A stretch of DNA of 64,000 nucleotides, taken from Bacteroidota bacterium (lineage in GTDB: Bacteria > Bacteroidota > Bacteroidia > Bacteroidales > UBA12077). The DNA is taken from contig JAHLLG010000005.1 of assembly GCA_020444275.1 (NCBI GenBank), positions 1 to 64,000 of the forward strand, read 5' to 3'. The notes beneath the pieces are model-generated. The model did no database searches, had not been told where the DNA came from, and was given only the letters and a program-made list of their open reading frames with translations. This document shows, piece after piece, positions 1 to 8,508 of the stretch (position 1 is the first letter of the stretch; every line of letters starts with the position of its first letter). Made by a program: the position numbers and the translations under genes.

Positions 1-27
1 GCTGCCTAGCCACTCGGCCACGCGACC
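1..27 (-). tRNA. tRNA 5' part, cut by window edge (tRNA-Cys likely)
   Basis: The minus strand reads GGTCGCGTGGCCGAGTGGCT and continues AGGCAGC. This fits a 7-nt acceptor strand, TG at positions 8-9, a GCC/GGC D stem and a D loop with GG. The anticodon and the 3' half lie outside the window, so the isotype cannot be read. The short D arm ending in TAGGCAGC resembles bacterial tRNA-Cys more than tRNA-Ser, but that is from memory. Confidence 0.7.
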
Positions 28-100
28 GTTTTTATTCGGACAGCAAAAATAGAAATTATTTTGACAATACTCAAATCTTTTATTGAAATTTCGCTTTTAT

Positions 101-451
101 TTAACGACATAGCGTTACACTTACGCGTTCCATTTTTCCTCCCATAGGCGGATTCATTTTCGAAACTTTTACCGTTGCCTTTTTTATGGTGGTGAAATTA
201 TCGTATAAAGAGTCAAGTATTCGCCCGGCAATGTGTTCTAATAAATGCGATTTCGATTGCATTTCTTCTTTTACCACATTATAGGCCACCTGGTAATTTA
301 ATGCGTCATTTAAATCATCCGATTTTGCCGGAACCTGCATATCCGTTTCTATGGTTAAATCTACCAAAAAGCGATTGCCAACAATTTGCTCTTCTTTAAA
401 ATGCCCATGATAGGCATAAAACTCCATATTTTCAATCTGAATCAGTCCCAT
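101..451 (-). CDS. folB: Dihydroneopterin aldolase
   Basis: A 116-aa protein of the usual FolB length. FolB converts 7,8-dihydroneopterin to 6-hydroxymethyl-dihydropterin and glycolaldehyde in cytosolic folate synthesis. The N-terminus (IENMEFYAYHGHFKEEQ) carries the family's YAYHG segment, and the C-terminal part has the conserved K-x-NPPMGGKMERVSV stretch. It diverges from glnS and lies between glnS and the cut tRNA. Start is the ATG at 451, followed upstream by an AT-rich spacer. Confident call. Confidence 0.93.
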   Translation of the reverse strand: MGLIQIENMEFYAYHGHFKEEQIVGNRFLVDLTIETDMQVPAKSDDLNDALNYQVAYNVVKEEMQSKSHLLEHIAGRILDSLYDNFTTIKKATVKVSKMNPPMGGKMERVSVTLCR

Positions 452-548
452 ACGAGTAATATCTTTGAAATTATTTTCAAATTTAAATTTATAAAATCAG
501 TTTTACACATTTTTAGGCTCAATTTATACAGCATTGGATAAAATCCTG

Positions 549-556
549 TACTTTTG
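549..556 (+). promoter_or_regulatory. Bacteroidota -7 promoter element of glnS
   Basis: TACTTTTG is an exact match to the Bacteroidota -7 consensus TAnnTTTG and lies 44 nt before the glnS ATG. A weak -33 candidate (TTTA at 523-526) sits 22 nt upstream. Confidence 0.45.
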
Positions 557-600
557 TATGTTCAATTAGTAAAGACCGAAAATAAAATTATTTGTTTGTT

Positions 601-2304
601 ATGACAGAAAACAACGAAAACGAAGGAAAGAAATCTTTAAATTTCATTGAAAGTATTATTGAAGAAGATTTAAAAAATAACAAAAACAATGGCATTGTAT
701 ATACCCGTTTCCCGCCAGAACCCAATGGATATTTGCATATAGGCCATGCCAAGTCGATCTGTTTAAATTTCGGTCTTGCCCAGAAATACAACGGAAAAAC
801 AAATTTGCGTTTCGATGATACAAACCCAAGTAAAGAAGAGGTTGAATATGTAGATTCTATTAAAGAAGATGTACGTTGGTTAGGATTTGAGTGGGAAGGC
901 GAACCACATTTTGCATCAGACTATTTCGATCAGTTGTACGAGTGGGCAATAAAAATCATTAAAAACGGGAAAGCTTATGTTGATGACCAAGCACCTGACC
1001 TTATAAGTCAGCAGCGTGGTACACCAACAAATCCGGGAACCGAAAGTCCATACAGAAATCGTTCGGTTGAGGAAAACCTGGATTTGTTCGAGCGAATGAA
1101 AAATGGAGAGTTTGAGGAAGGTGAAAGAGTTCTTCGTGCTAAAATAGATATGGCTTCGCCTAACATGCATATGCGCGATCCAATTATGTATCGTGTATTA
1201 CGTAAGGCACATCATAGAACTGGAGATAAATGGTGCATTTATCCAATGTATGACTTTGCACACGGACAATCGGATTATATCGAAGGAATAACGCATTCGG
1301 TTTGTACTTTAGAGTTTGAAGTGCACAGACCATTGTACGAATGGTTCCTGGAAAATGTGTACACTGAAGGTACCGTTAAGCCAAGACAGATTGAATTTGC
1401 TCGTTTAAACCTGAGTTATACCATAATGAGTAAGCGTAAACTTCTTGAGTTGGTGCAAAAAAATATTGTCAATGGTTGGGACGATCCTCGTATGCCAACA
1501 ATTACCGGATTACGAAGAAGAGGTTATACGCCTGCATCAATCAGGAAATTTGCGGATACGATAGGTGTTGCAAAGCGCGATAATGTGATTGATGTAGCGT
1601 TGCTTGAACACAGTTTGCGTGATGATTTAAATAAAAAATCTCCTCGCGTAATGGCAGTCTTAAATCCGCTAAAAATTGTAATTACGAATTATCCAGAAGA
1701 TAAGGAGGAATGGGTAAGCATCGATAATAATCCGGAAGATGAATCTATGGGAACTCGTGAAATGCCATTCTCGCGTGAAATTTATATTGAGCAAGATGAT
1801 TTTATGGAAGATGCTCCAAAGAAATTTTTCCGACTTGCTCCGGATAAAGAGGTTCGATTAAAAGCGGCATATATTATCAAATGTGAGGAAGTTATTAAAG
1901 ATAGTGATGGTAATATTACAGAATTGCGTTGTACATACGATCCCGATTCGAAAAGTGGCAGTGGGACAGAGGCCAGCAAGCGTAAGGTAAAAGGAACATT
2001 ACATTGGGTATCAGCAAAGCATGCTATTGATGCAGAGGTGCGTTTATATGATCGTTTATTTAATGATGAGGATCCGGCAGGACATAAGGATAAGGATTTT
2101 AAGGAATTCATAAACCCTGAATCGTTGCAGATTCTTACCAACTGTAAACTCGAACCAAGTTTAAAAGATGCTGAACCAGAATCTAAATACCAGTTCCAAC
2201 GTTTAGGTTATTTCTGTACCGACAGGCGCGATTCAAAGCCAGGGCATTTGGTTTTTAATAGGACAGTTCCGTTAAAAGATTCCTGGAGTAAGAAAAATAA
2301 ATAA
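601..2304 (+). CDS. glnS: Glutaminyl-tRNA synthetase
   Basis: A 567-aa class I aminoacyl-tRNA synthetase that charges tRNA-Gln with glutamine. The HIGH signature is at residues 46-49 inside [16 protein letters not shown], and the KMSKS equivalent is IMSKRKL, the GlnRS rather than GltX form. The C-terminal half is the two-barrel anticodon-binding region. I chose the ATG at 601 over an in-frame TTG at 592 because it gives MTENNENEG and standard spacing from the -7 element. The window also has gltX, so Gln-tRNA is presumably made directly and not only by amidation. Convergent with cysK. Confidence 0.97.
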   Translation: MTENNENEGKKSLNFIESIIEEDLKNNKNNGIVYTRFPPEPNGYLHIGHAKSICLNFGLAQKYNGKTNLRFDDTNPSKEEVEYVDSIKEDVRWLGFEWEGEPHFASDYFDQLYEWAIKIIKNGKAYVDDQAPDLISQQRGTPTNPGTESPYRNRSVEENLDLFERMKNGEFEEGERVLRAKIDMASPNMHMRDPIMYRVLRKAHHRTGDKWCIYPMYDFAHGQSDYIEGITHSVCTLEFEVHRPLYEWFLENVYTEGTVKPRQIEFARLNLSYTIMSKRKLLELVQKNIVNGWDDPRMPTITGLRRRGYTPASIRKFADTIGVAKRDNVIDVALLEHSLRDDLNKKSPRVMAVLNPLKIVITNYPEDKEEWVSIDNNPEDESMGTREMPFSREIYIEQDDFMEDAPKKFFRLAPDKEVRLKAAYIIKCEEVIKDSDGNITELRCTYDPDSKSGSGTEASKRKVKGTLHWVSAKHAIDAEVRLYDRLFNDEDPAGHKDKDFKEFINPESLQILTNCKLEPSLKDAEPESKYQFQRLGYFCTDRRDSKPGHLVFNRTVPLKDSWSKKNK

Positions 2305-2329
2305 TAAAAGTATTATTGATTTGCATTGA

Positions 2330-2367
2330 AAATCCGTCTAACCGTTAAGAATCGGCTTGACGGATTT
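2330..2367. terminator. Possible bidirectional terminator between glnS and cysK
   Basis: A 9-bp perfect inverted repeat, AAATCCGTC at 2330-2338 and GACGGATTT at 2359-2367, with a 20-nt loop that can itself pair CCG with CGG. T-rich sequence is short on both sides, so termination strength is uncertain. It lies between two convergent genes. Confidence 0.45.
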
Positions 2368-2372
2368 CTAAT

Positions 2373-3287
2373 TTAAAAATTATACAATCCTTCTACAGAT
2401 AAATATCTTTCACCAGTATCATATGCAAAAGTTAAAATTTTTGATCCTTGAGGTATTTCATCTAATTTCTGATAAATTGCAGCTAACGATGCTCCTGTTG
2501 AAATTCCAACAAATAATCCTTCTTCCTTTGCTACTTGCTGCGCAAAAGAAAATGCATCTTTATGATTTACCTGAATCGTTCCGTTCAAAATATCTATATT
2601 TAAATTCCCGGGAATAAAACCGGCTCCGATTCCCTGAATTTTGTGTGGTCCAGGATCACCTCCATTTATAACGGGCGAATTTGTTGGTTCTACAGCAAAT
2701 ACTTTCAATTTATTAAATTTGGATTTCAGTATTTCACCCACTCCGGTGATATGTCCGCCAGAACCAACACCCGTTATCATATAATCAAATCCTTCGGGAA
2801 AATCATTTAAGATTTCTTTGGCTGTTGTCTTTCGGTGAATATCGGGATTTGCCTTATTTTCAAACTGCAAAGGCATCCATGAGTTCGGAATCTCATTTAA
2901 AAGCTCTTCTGATTTTTGAATAGCACCTTTCATTCCCAGTTCTTTGGGTGTCAATACAAATTCTGCTCCGTAAGCTGCCATGATTTGTCTGCGCTCTTTT
3001 GACATCGATTCGGGCATAACAAGTATTAACCGGTAATTTTTTACGGCTGCCACAATAGCCAATCCAATACCCGTATTCCCTGATGTAGGTTCAATAATAG
3101 TGCTGCCAGATTTTATTATTCCGTTCTTTTCAGCATCTTCTATCATTGAAAGGGCAATTCGGTCTTTTATGCTAGCTCCGGGGTTGTTTTTTTCTAACTT
3201 GATCCATACTTCATGATCAGGAAACAAATTGCCTAATCTTAAATGTGTTGTATTTCCTATGGTTTGTAAAATATTTTCTGCTTTCAT
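2373..3287 (-). CDS. cysK: Cysteine synthase (O-acetylserine sulfhydrylase)
   Basis: A 304-aa PLP enzyme of fold type II. It makes cysteine from O-acetylserine and sulfide. The Schiff-base lysine is K41 in [10 protein letters not shown]; the PLP phosphate loop [10 protein letters not shown] and the glycine loop [10 protein letters not shown] are both present. It follows cysE with a 15-bp gap, so enzyme and substrate supply are co-transcribed, and the two proteins commonly form the cysteine synthase complex. CysK and CysM are hard to separate by eye; length and context favour a CysK-type enzyme. Expression is probably set by the attenuator at 4160-4292. Confidence 0.92.
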   Translation of the reverse strand: MKAENILQTIGNTTHLRLGNLFPDHEVWIKLEKNNPGASIKDRIALSMIEDAEKNGIIKSGSTIIEPTSGNTGIGLAIVAAVKNYRLILVMPESMSKERRQIMAAYGAEFVLTPKELGMKGAIQKSEELLNEIPNSWMPLQFENKANPDIHRKTTAKEILNDFPEGFDYMITGVGSGGHITGVGEILKSKFNKLKVFAVEPTNSPVINGGDPGPHKIQGIGAGFIPGNLNIDILNGTIQVNHKDAFSFAQQVAKEEGLFVGISTGASLAAIYQKLDEIPQGSKILTFAYDTGERYLSVEGLYNF

Positions 3288-3302
3288 ATGCTTTATAAAA
3301 AT

Positions 3303-4142
3303 TTAAATCGTAAAATTAATCGGTTCGGAACTTCTCTCAATTCCATTTTTTACACGTATTTCACTTTTATTATAAACTGTTGAATATGGTTCCAGGCTTT
3401 GTGTTAGCCACACGTTTCCTCCAACCACGCTATCATGCCCTATGGTTGTATTACCACCCAGAATTGTAGTTCCCGAATAAATAATCACATGGTCTTCTAT
3501 AGTAGGATGTCTTTTGGTCTTTGCTTCTTCCTTTCGTACGTTTAATGCTCCCAGTGTTACTCCCTGGTAAATTTTAACATGATCGCCAATTATGGTGGTT
3601 TCTCCAATTACAATTCCAGTTCCGTGATCAATAAAAAAGGATTTACCAATCTGTGCACCCGGATTAATGTCTATTCCGGTATTGGTATGTGCATACTCCG
3701 TGAATAATCGTGGTAAAATCGGAATACCAAAATTGTACAAAGGATGTGCTAAACGATAGATCATAATGGCCTGAAAGCCGGGATAAGCCAAAACTATCTC
3801 TTCAATGGAGTGAGCTGCCGGATCAAACTCATAGATTGCTTTTGCATCCAACAATAATTGATCATAGATATCCGGAATTAAGTTAAAATAGTCATTCACT
3901 ATTTCATCTTCGTCTTGTTTTAAAAATGGTTTTAAAGGCATCAATAGTTCTATAAGTTGCAGCTTTAGATGTTCCCATTCAACATCAATTTTTCCCGGAT
4001 TTATAGTAACCTCTTTTCTAACCGGGAAAAGAAAATTAGATAACTGCTTCAAAAAATCCTGAGTCATTATCTTGGTAGGATAATTTCTGGACATTTGAGT
4101 GTTGTTATCGTACAACCTTTTTAAAAATTCTTTCATAGCCAT
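3303..4142 (-). CDS. cysE: Serine O-acetyltransferase
   Basis: A 279-aa acetyltransferase making O-acetylserine from serine and acetyl-CoA, the committed step of cysteine synthesis. The C-terminal half is a left-handed beta-helix of hexapeptide repeats (GAQIGKSFFIDHGTGIVIGE, then VKIYQGVTLGALNV), typical of SAT. The N-terminal 140 residues are the longer helical domain seen in EpsC-type SATs. The start is ATG at 4142; an in-frame ATG two codons later is an alternative. The start codon lies only about 20 nt after the U-run of the leader terminator, which ties this gene to the attenuator upstream. Confidence 0.93.
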   Translation of the reverse strand: MAMKEFLKRLYDNNTQMSRNYPTKIMTQDFLKQLSNFLFPVRKEVTINPGKIDVEWEHLKLQLIELLMPLKPFLKQDEDEIVNDYFNLIPDIYDQLLLDAKAIYEFDPAAHSIEEIVLAYPGFQAIMIYRLAHPLYNFGIPILPRLFTEYAHTNTGIDINPGAQIGKSFFIDHGTGIVIGETTIIGDHVKIYQGVTLGALNVRKEEAKTKRHPTIEDHVIIYSGTTILGGNTTIGHDSVVGGNVWLTQSLEPYSTVYNKSEIRVKNGIERSSEPINFTI

Positions 4143-4159
4143 ATCTAAATATTATTCAT

Positions 4160-4189
4160 AAAAAAAGCCTCTCCATAAAGGAAAGGCTT
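4160..4189 (-). terminator. Leader terminator (attenuator) before cysE-cysK
   Basis: On the minus strand, AAGCCTTTCC (4189-4180), loop TTTAT (4179-4175) and GGAGAGGCTT (4174-4165) form a 10-bp hairpin with two G-U pairs, followed by five U (4164-4160). It lies between the Cys-rich leader ORF and the cysE start. It would stop transcription before the structural genes unless the 5' arm is captured by the copy at 4238-4229. Confidence 0.85.
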
Positions 4190-4220
4190 CAATATATTTT
4201 TCGTTTAAATTATATCTCAA

Positions 4221-4292
4221 CTATATAAAAACCTCTCCTGCAGTGAAAAAATCACAACAACAACAGTTCTTATATAATTTAAAGTTTCTCAT
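4221..4292 (-). CDS. Cysteine-rich leader peptide of the cysE-cysK attenuator
   Basis: A 23-codon ORF, ATG at 4292-4290 and TAG at 4223-4221. It begins MRNFKLYKN, then has four consecutive TGT Cys codons (codons 10-13, 4265-4254), then DFFTAGEVFI. Codons 19-22 contain GGAGAGGTTT (4238-4229), a near-copy of the terminator's 3' arm. A ribosome stalled at the Cys codons would leave that segment free to pair with AAGCCTTTCC (4189-4180), preventing the terminator. A ribosome reaching the stop codon would cover it, letting the terminator form. The peptide itself is probably without function. No convincing promoter was found in the 50 nt between tcdA and this ORF, so the device may act on read-through from the upstream operon. 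Confidence 0.8.
   Translation of the reverse strand: MRNFKLYKNCCCCDFFTAGEVFI
4229..4238 (-). promoter_or_regulatory. Antiterminator arm inside the leader ORF
   Basis: GGAGAGGTTT repeats the terminator 3' arm GGAGAGGCTT with one C-to-T change. Both can pair over 10 bp with AAGCCTTTCC; here one G-C pair becomes G-U. The intervening loop would be 39 nt (4228-4190). Confidence 0.75.
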
Positions 4293-4342
4293 ACTGTTTG
4301 TAACAAATCTTGGTAAAAGTAGTTCAAATAATTTTAACTTAT

Positions 4343-5068
4343 TTATTCTTCATCAATTAAATCTCGAATAACCACCGAGGCGCAGAAACAGCCATAAATA
4401 GGAGGCATGTATGAAATGGTTCCCACGGTAGATTTTTTGTTTTCTCCCGGTTCGTCAACAACAACCGCTGTTTCATCTGCTTTATCTTCTGAGAATACCA
4501 CTTTAAAACCCTTGTTAATTCCCAGTTTTCGTAATCGTTTTCTTAATAAAAAACCCAATCGGCAATTGTACGATTTGGATATATCTTTAATGGTAACTTT
4601 TGTAGGATCAAGTCTGGCTCCTGACCCAAGAGAACTAACAATTTTTAAGCCTTTTTGAATACTATGATAGATTAGATAAACTTTGGGAGAAAGCGTATCA
4701 ATGGCATCCACTACATAATCGAATGGTTTGTCTAAAATCTCAATCATTCGATCGTCTTTGATGTACTCCTGAATAATATTGAGTTTCAAATTTGGGTTGA
4801 TATCCTTTAAACGTTGCCCGATTATTTCTGCCTTAGGTTTGTCCATAGTGCTATCCAATGCAGCAATTTGCCTGTTCTTATTCGAAATGTGCAAAAGATC
4901 TCCATCAACAATGGTTAGTTCTCCGATTCCTGCACGACAAAGATTTTCGGCAGCATATCCTCCAACACCTCCCAATCCCACAACTAATACGTGCGATTGA
5001 GCAAGTTTATTAACCTTTTTTTTACCTATCAACAATTCCGTTCTTTCCTGCCAGTTTTCACTACTCAT
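4343..5068 (-). CDS. tcdA: tRNA threonylcarbamoyladenosine dehydratase (TcdA/CsdL family)
   Basis: A 241-aa E1-like ThiF-fold protein that, in its family, ATP-dependently cyclizes t6A37 of tRNA to ct6A. The nucleotide-binding loop VLVVGLGGVGGYAAENLCRA is near residue 27, followed by VDGD and the N-x-N-R-Q stretch (ISNKNRQ) typical of TcdA. It is slightly shorter than the E. coli protein. It overlaps tatD by 8 bp, so the two are translationally coupled. MoeB/ThiF are alternatives, but no ThiS/MoaD partner is nearby and the overall pattern fits TcdA. tsaE, also of the t6A pathway, is elsewhere in this window. Confidence 0.88.
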   Translation of the reverse strand: MSSENWQERTELLIGKKKVNKLAQSHVLVVGLGGVGGYAAENLCRAGIGELTIVDGDLLHISNKNRQIAALDSTMDKPKAEIIGQRLKDINPNLKLNIIQEYIKDDRMIEILDKPFDYVVDAIDTLSPKVYLIYHSIQKGLKIVSSLGSGARLDPTKVTIKDISKSYNCRLGFLLRKRLRKLGINKGFKVVFSEDKADETAVVVDEPGENKKSTVGTISYMPPIYGCFCASVVIRDLIDEE

Positions 5069-5738
5069 TGATCAACTTCTTTAAATTTTTTATCAGCTGT
5101 TTTCTTAATTCTTGATCTGGTATATTAAATTTTTTGCTTGCAACTTTATATAAATTCTTTATATCTACATTAAAATCATCGGTTTCTAAGAATATCTTGT
5201 CAATGGGTAATTCTCCTAAATATTGACTTAATCTTGAATTACCATTATCGATATGATAACTTAGCGATAAATAAAACCCATGATCAATTAAATCCAATGC
5301 CTGTTGCTTACTTCCGTTAAAATGATGTAATACCCAAGGCACGTTGGAATTTAGATCGATCTTCAATTTTAATATTTCGTTGTGTGTTTTTACTGAATGT
5401 ACAATAACCGGAAGACTATACTTTTCGGCTACTTTAATATGAGCTTTAAAAACTCTTTCCTGTGTTTCTAAATCTGGTCCTTTCAATTTATCGAGTCCGG
5501 CTTCGCCAACTGCAATAATAGATTTTGTTTCAATTAACTTCGTTAACTTATATTCTATTTCTTTTACTGACAATTGATTCGCATGCCAGGGGTGTAGTCC
5601 GGAAGTAAAAAAAATCTTATCACTTTTGGGAGTGATAAGATTATCATGTAAAAACAGACTTTGAATAACAATCTCGTCATCAGCAGGTTCTTGCTTATGC
5701 GCATGAAAATTTAAATACAAATTTTCTGAGATATTCAT
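5061..5738 (-). CDS. TatD family metal-dependent hydrolase
   Basis: A 225-aa amidohydrolase-fold protein, somewhat shorter than the usual TatD of about 260 aa. Metal ligands expected for the family are visible: H-A-H near residue 12, the Glu in VGEAGLDK, His in VIVHSVKTH, His in WVLHHFNGS, and Asp in LETDDFNV. TatD enzymes are reported as DNases or D-aminoacyl-tRNA/peptide hydrolases; the substrate here cannot be told. It lies between gltX (16-bp gap) and tcdA (8-bp overlap). Confidence 0.85.
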   Translation of the reverse strand: MNISENLYLNFHAHKQEPADDEIVIQSLFLHDNLITPKSDKIFFTSGLHPWHANQLSVKEIEYKLTKLIETKSIIAVGEAGLDKLKGPDLETQERVFKAHIKVAEKYSLPVIVHSVKTHNEILKLKIDLNSNVPWVLHHFNGSKQQALDLIDHGFYLSLSYHIDNGNSRLSQYLGELPIDKIFLETDDFNVDIKNLYKVASKKFNIPDQELRKQLIKNLKKLINE

Positions 5739-5754
5739 TATTCATCTTAGTTTA

Positions 5755-7284
5755 TTATTTCTTGATGTTATCGATTCCTGCCTGGATTCGTTTTAATGTT
5801 TCCTCTTTTCCTAAAAGCTCGGCAATGTCTAAAACGCCAGGACCAATTCCGGCTCCAACCAGTGTTAATCGAAGCGGATTCATAACCTGTCCCATGCCAA
5901 ACTCTTTTCCTTCCAGAAAATCCTGAACAGCTTTCTCCAAAGTTGTGTGATCAAAGTTTTCCAGCTTTTCAAATTGCTCTTTTAATTCCGACAATATTTC
6001 GGGAGTTTGTTCTTTCCAACGCTTTTTTACCACCTTGGCATCGTATTCTGTGGGTGCCTGGAAAAAGAAATAGGATTGATCCCAGAATTCAGAAACAAAG
6101 GTTACTCTTTCTTTAATTAACTTAACTACACTTATTGCATAACTGTCTTCAACTTTTATTCCTTTGTCTCTTAAAATTTCCTGATACAATCTCGCCAGTT
6201 TCTCATCTGATCTGCTCGATAAATATTTATGATTAAACCATTTAGCCTTTTCGTGATCAAATTTTGCTCCAGATTTATGCACTTTCTCAATATCAAATGA
6301 TGAGATTAGATCACGCATGGATAAAATTTCTTTTTCGGTACCCGGATTCCAGCCTAACAGTGCAAGCATGTTAACAAAAGCTTCGGGGAAATAACCATCT
6401 TCGCGATATCCTCTGGAAACTTCACCGGTTTTTGGATCGGTCCATTCTAAAGGAAATAACGGAAATCCTAATGCATCACCATCTCGTTTACTTAGCTTTC
6501 CTTTACCACTTGGTTTTAATAATAATGGTAAGTGTGCAAACTCGGGCATAGTTTCTTCCCAACCAAATGCTCTGTAAAGCATTACATGCAATGGTAGTGA
6601 AGGTAACCACTCTTCGCCACGAATCACATGCGAAATTTTCATTAAATGATCATCAACTACGTTGGCTAAATGATACGTTGGCATACCGTCTGACTTAAAT
6701 AAAACCTTGTCGTCCAGCTGATTGGTGTTTACCTTAACAGTACCTCGAACAATATCCTCTACAACAACCTCTTGGTCTTCAGGCATTTTAAAACGAACAA
6801 CAAAAGGTGATTCTTCCAATAATTTATTGGTTTCATCTTCAGATAAAGTAAGAGAATTTTTCATCTCGCTTCTTGTAAGTGCATTATATTGCTGAACGCT
6901 ACTCTTTTGTTCTTTCAATCTTTCGCGCATGGCTTCCAGATCTTCAGGAGTATCGAAAGCATAATAAGCATGTCCAGCTTCAATTAATCTTTCCGCAAAT
7001 TCTTTGTAAATCTCTTTACGATCAGATTGTCTGTACGGACCATAGGGGCCTCCCTCTTCAATACCTTCATCCAATTCAATTCCACACCATTTTAATGATG
7101 CAAGAATATAATCTTCAGCACCATCCACATATCTTGTTTGATCCGTATCTTCTATACGAAGGATAAACTTTCCATGGTTTTTCCGTGCAAAAAGGTAATT
7201 AAATAATGCTGTTCGAACACCTCCCATATGCAATGGTCCGGTCGGACTTGGTGCGAAACGCACTCTTACTTCTCTGTTGTTCAT
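5755..7284 (-). CDS. gltX: Glutamyl-tRNA synthetase
   Basis: A 509-aa class I synthetase charging tRNA-Glu. The HIGH motif is HMGG at residues 19-22 in APSPTGPLHMGG, and KMSKS reads KLSKRDGD. The C-terminal helical anticodon-binding domain is complete. It starts 11 bp after tdh ends and runs into tatD, in a tight leftward operon. Confidence 0.97.
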   Translation of the reverse strand: MNNREVRVRFAPSPTGPLHMGGVRTALFNYLFARKNHGKFILRIEDTDQTRYVDGAEDYILASLKWCGIELDEGIEEGGPYGPYRQSDRKEIYKEFAERLIEAGHAYYAFDTPEDLEAMRERLKEQKSSVQQYNALTRSEMKNSLTLSEDETNKLLEESPFVVRFKMPEDQEVVVEDIVRGTVKVNTNQLDDKVLFKSDGMPTYHLANVVDDHLMKISHVIRGEEWLPSLPLHVMLYRAFGWEETMPEFAHLPLLLKPSGKGKLSKRDGDALGFPLFPLEWTDPKTGEVSRGYREDGYFPEAFVNMLALLGWNPGTEKEILSMRDLISSFDIEKVHKSGAKFDHEKAKWFNHKYLSSRSDEKLARLYQEILRDKGIKVEDSYAISVVKLIKERVTFVSEFWDQSYFFFQAPTEYDAKVVKKRWKEQTPEILSELKEQFEKLENFDHTTLEKAVQDFLEGKEFGMGQVMNPLRLTLVGAGIGPGVLDIAELLGKEETLKRIQAGIDNIKK

Positions 7285-7295
7285 TTTATTTGTTT

Positions 7296-8330
7296 TTATT
7301 CCCAGTTTAAAATCACTTTACCACAGTTTCCTTCATCCATAATTTGGAATCCTTTTTCAAACTCATCAATTGGGAATTGATGCGTTATCATTGGAGATAA
7401 GTCAAGGCCAGAATGTAACATTTGTTCCATCTGATACCAGGTTTCGAACATCTCTCTGCCATAAATTCCTTTTAATGTTAAGCCTTTAAATATTACTTTA
7501 TCCCAGTTAATTCCTGTTTTTGGAGGTAAGATTCCTAATAAGGATATTTTTCCGGAATTGTACATAGTATCTAACATATCGTTGAAAGCATGTGGAGAAC
7601 CCGAACACTCTAATCCGATATCAAAACCTATCATTCCCAACTCTTTCATAACATCATTTAGGTTTTCTTTTAGTGGATTTACTACCCTTGTTGCTCCCAT
7701 CTTTTTAGCTAACTCTATTCTATATTCATTCGTTTCTGTTGCAACAACATAACGAGCTCCTGCAAATTTAGCTATGGCTACGCACATACTGCCAATCAGG
7801 CCGGCTCCGGTAACCAACACATCTTCGCCAAGAAGTGGCCACGAAAGAGCAGTGTGTGCTGCATTACCAAATGGATCCATAATCGCCAGCATATCATCAG
7901 GGATAGCAGGATTCATTTTCATTACATTTTGTACAGGAACTTTTACATATTCCGCAAATGAGCCATTTATATTAACTCCGATTCCAACGGTATTTTCACA
8001 GATATGTTTGCGACCTCTTCTGCAGTTTCTGCAATGTCCACAGGCGATATGACCTTCACCTGTAACTCTGTCGCCAATTTCGAAACCTGTAACACCTTCG
8101 CCCATTTTAGCAACTGTTCCTACATATTCGTGTCCTATGGTCATGCCTGGTTTAATTGTATTTTGTGACCATTCGTCCCAACGATAAATATGTAGATCGG
8201 TTCCACAGATAGCTGATTTTTTAACCTTGATAAGTATATCGTTAACACCAATTTCAGGTATATCAACTTCTTCCATCCATAAACCTTTTTCAGGTTTTGA
8301 TTTAACGAGGGCTTTCATTTTATTTGCCAT
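7296..8330 (-). CDS. tdh: L-threonine 3-dehydrogenase, zinc MDR type
   Basis: A 344-aa zinc alcohol-dehydrogenase-family enzyme oxidizing threonine with NAD+ to 2-amino-3-ketobutyrate. Catalytic-zinc residues C42, H67 and E68 and structural-zinc cysteines C97, C100, C103 and C111 are present. The segments [16 protein letters not shown] and [20 protein letters not shown] match the Tdh subfamily rather than generic alcohol dehydrogenases. It is first in the leftward run into gltX. It diverges from a second, non-homologous threonine dehydrogenase at 8509. Confidence 0.92.
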   Translation of the reverse strand: MANKMKALVKSKPEKGLWMEEVDIPEIGVNDILIKVKKSAICGTDLHIYRWDEWSQNTIKPGMTIGHEYVGTVAKMGEGVTGFEIGDRVTGEGHIACGHCRNCRRGRKHICENTVGIGVNINGSFAEYVKVPVQNVMKMNPAIPDDMLAIMDPFGNAAHTALSWPLLGEDVLVTGAGLIGSMCVAIAKFAGARYVVATETNEYRIELAKKMGATRVVNPLKENLNDVMKELGMIGFDIGLECSGSPHAFNDMLDTMYNSGKISLLGILPPKTGINWDKVIFKGLTLKGIYGREMFETWYQMEQMLHSGLDLSPMITHQFPIDEFEKGFQIMDEGNCGKVILNWE

Positions 8331-8364
8331 ATAATTAGATCTTTAAATTGTTTTTATTTTTTAG

Positions 8365-8372
8365 CAAAAATA
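8365..8372 (-). promoter_or_regulatory. Bacteroidota -7 element of tdh
   Basis: The minus strand reads TATTTTTG, an exact TAnnTTTG match, 34 nt before the tdh start. No clear -33 TTTG was found at standard spacing. Confidence 0.4.
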
Positions 8373-8449
8373 AGGCATTCTTACATGATATTAAAATGCG
8401 TAAATAGTTTTATTGATATAACTATTAGATGTTTTAAAACAAAAGAGGT

Positions 8450-8483
8450 TTTGAGATGTAGAAATAAAAGTTTTGTAACTTTC
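8450..8483 (+). promoter_or_regulatory. Promoter of the SDR-type threonine dehydrogenase
   Basis: TTTG at 8450-8453 and TAACTTTC at 8476-8483 (one mismatch to TAnnTTTG) are separated by 22 nt, close to the usual 19-21. The predicted transcript start is about 20 nt before the ATG at 8509. Confidence 0.4.
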
Positions 8484-8508
8484 AAAAGTATTTAAAAAAT
8501 AAATTATT

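Noticed and set aside
4304-4311. AAGATTTG on the minus strand as promoter of the cysteine leader
   Set aside because: It deviates from TAnnTTTG and has no TTTG at 19-21 nt spacing; the nearest TTTG is about 13 nt away.
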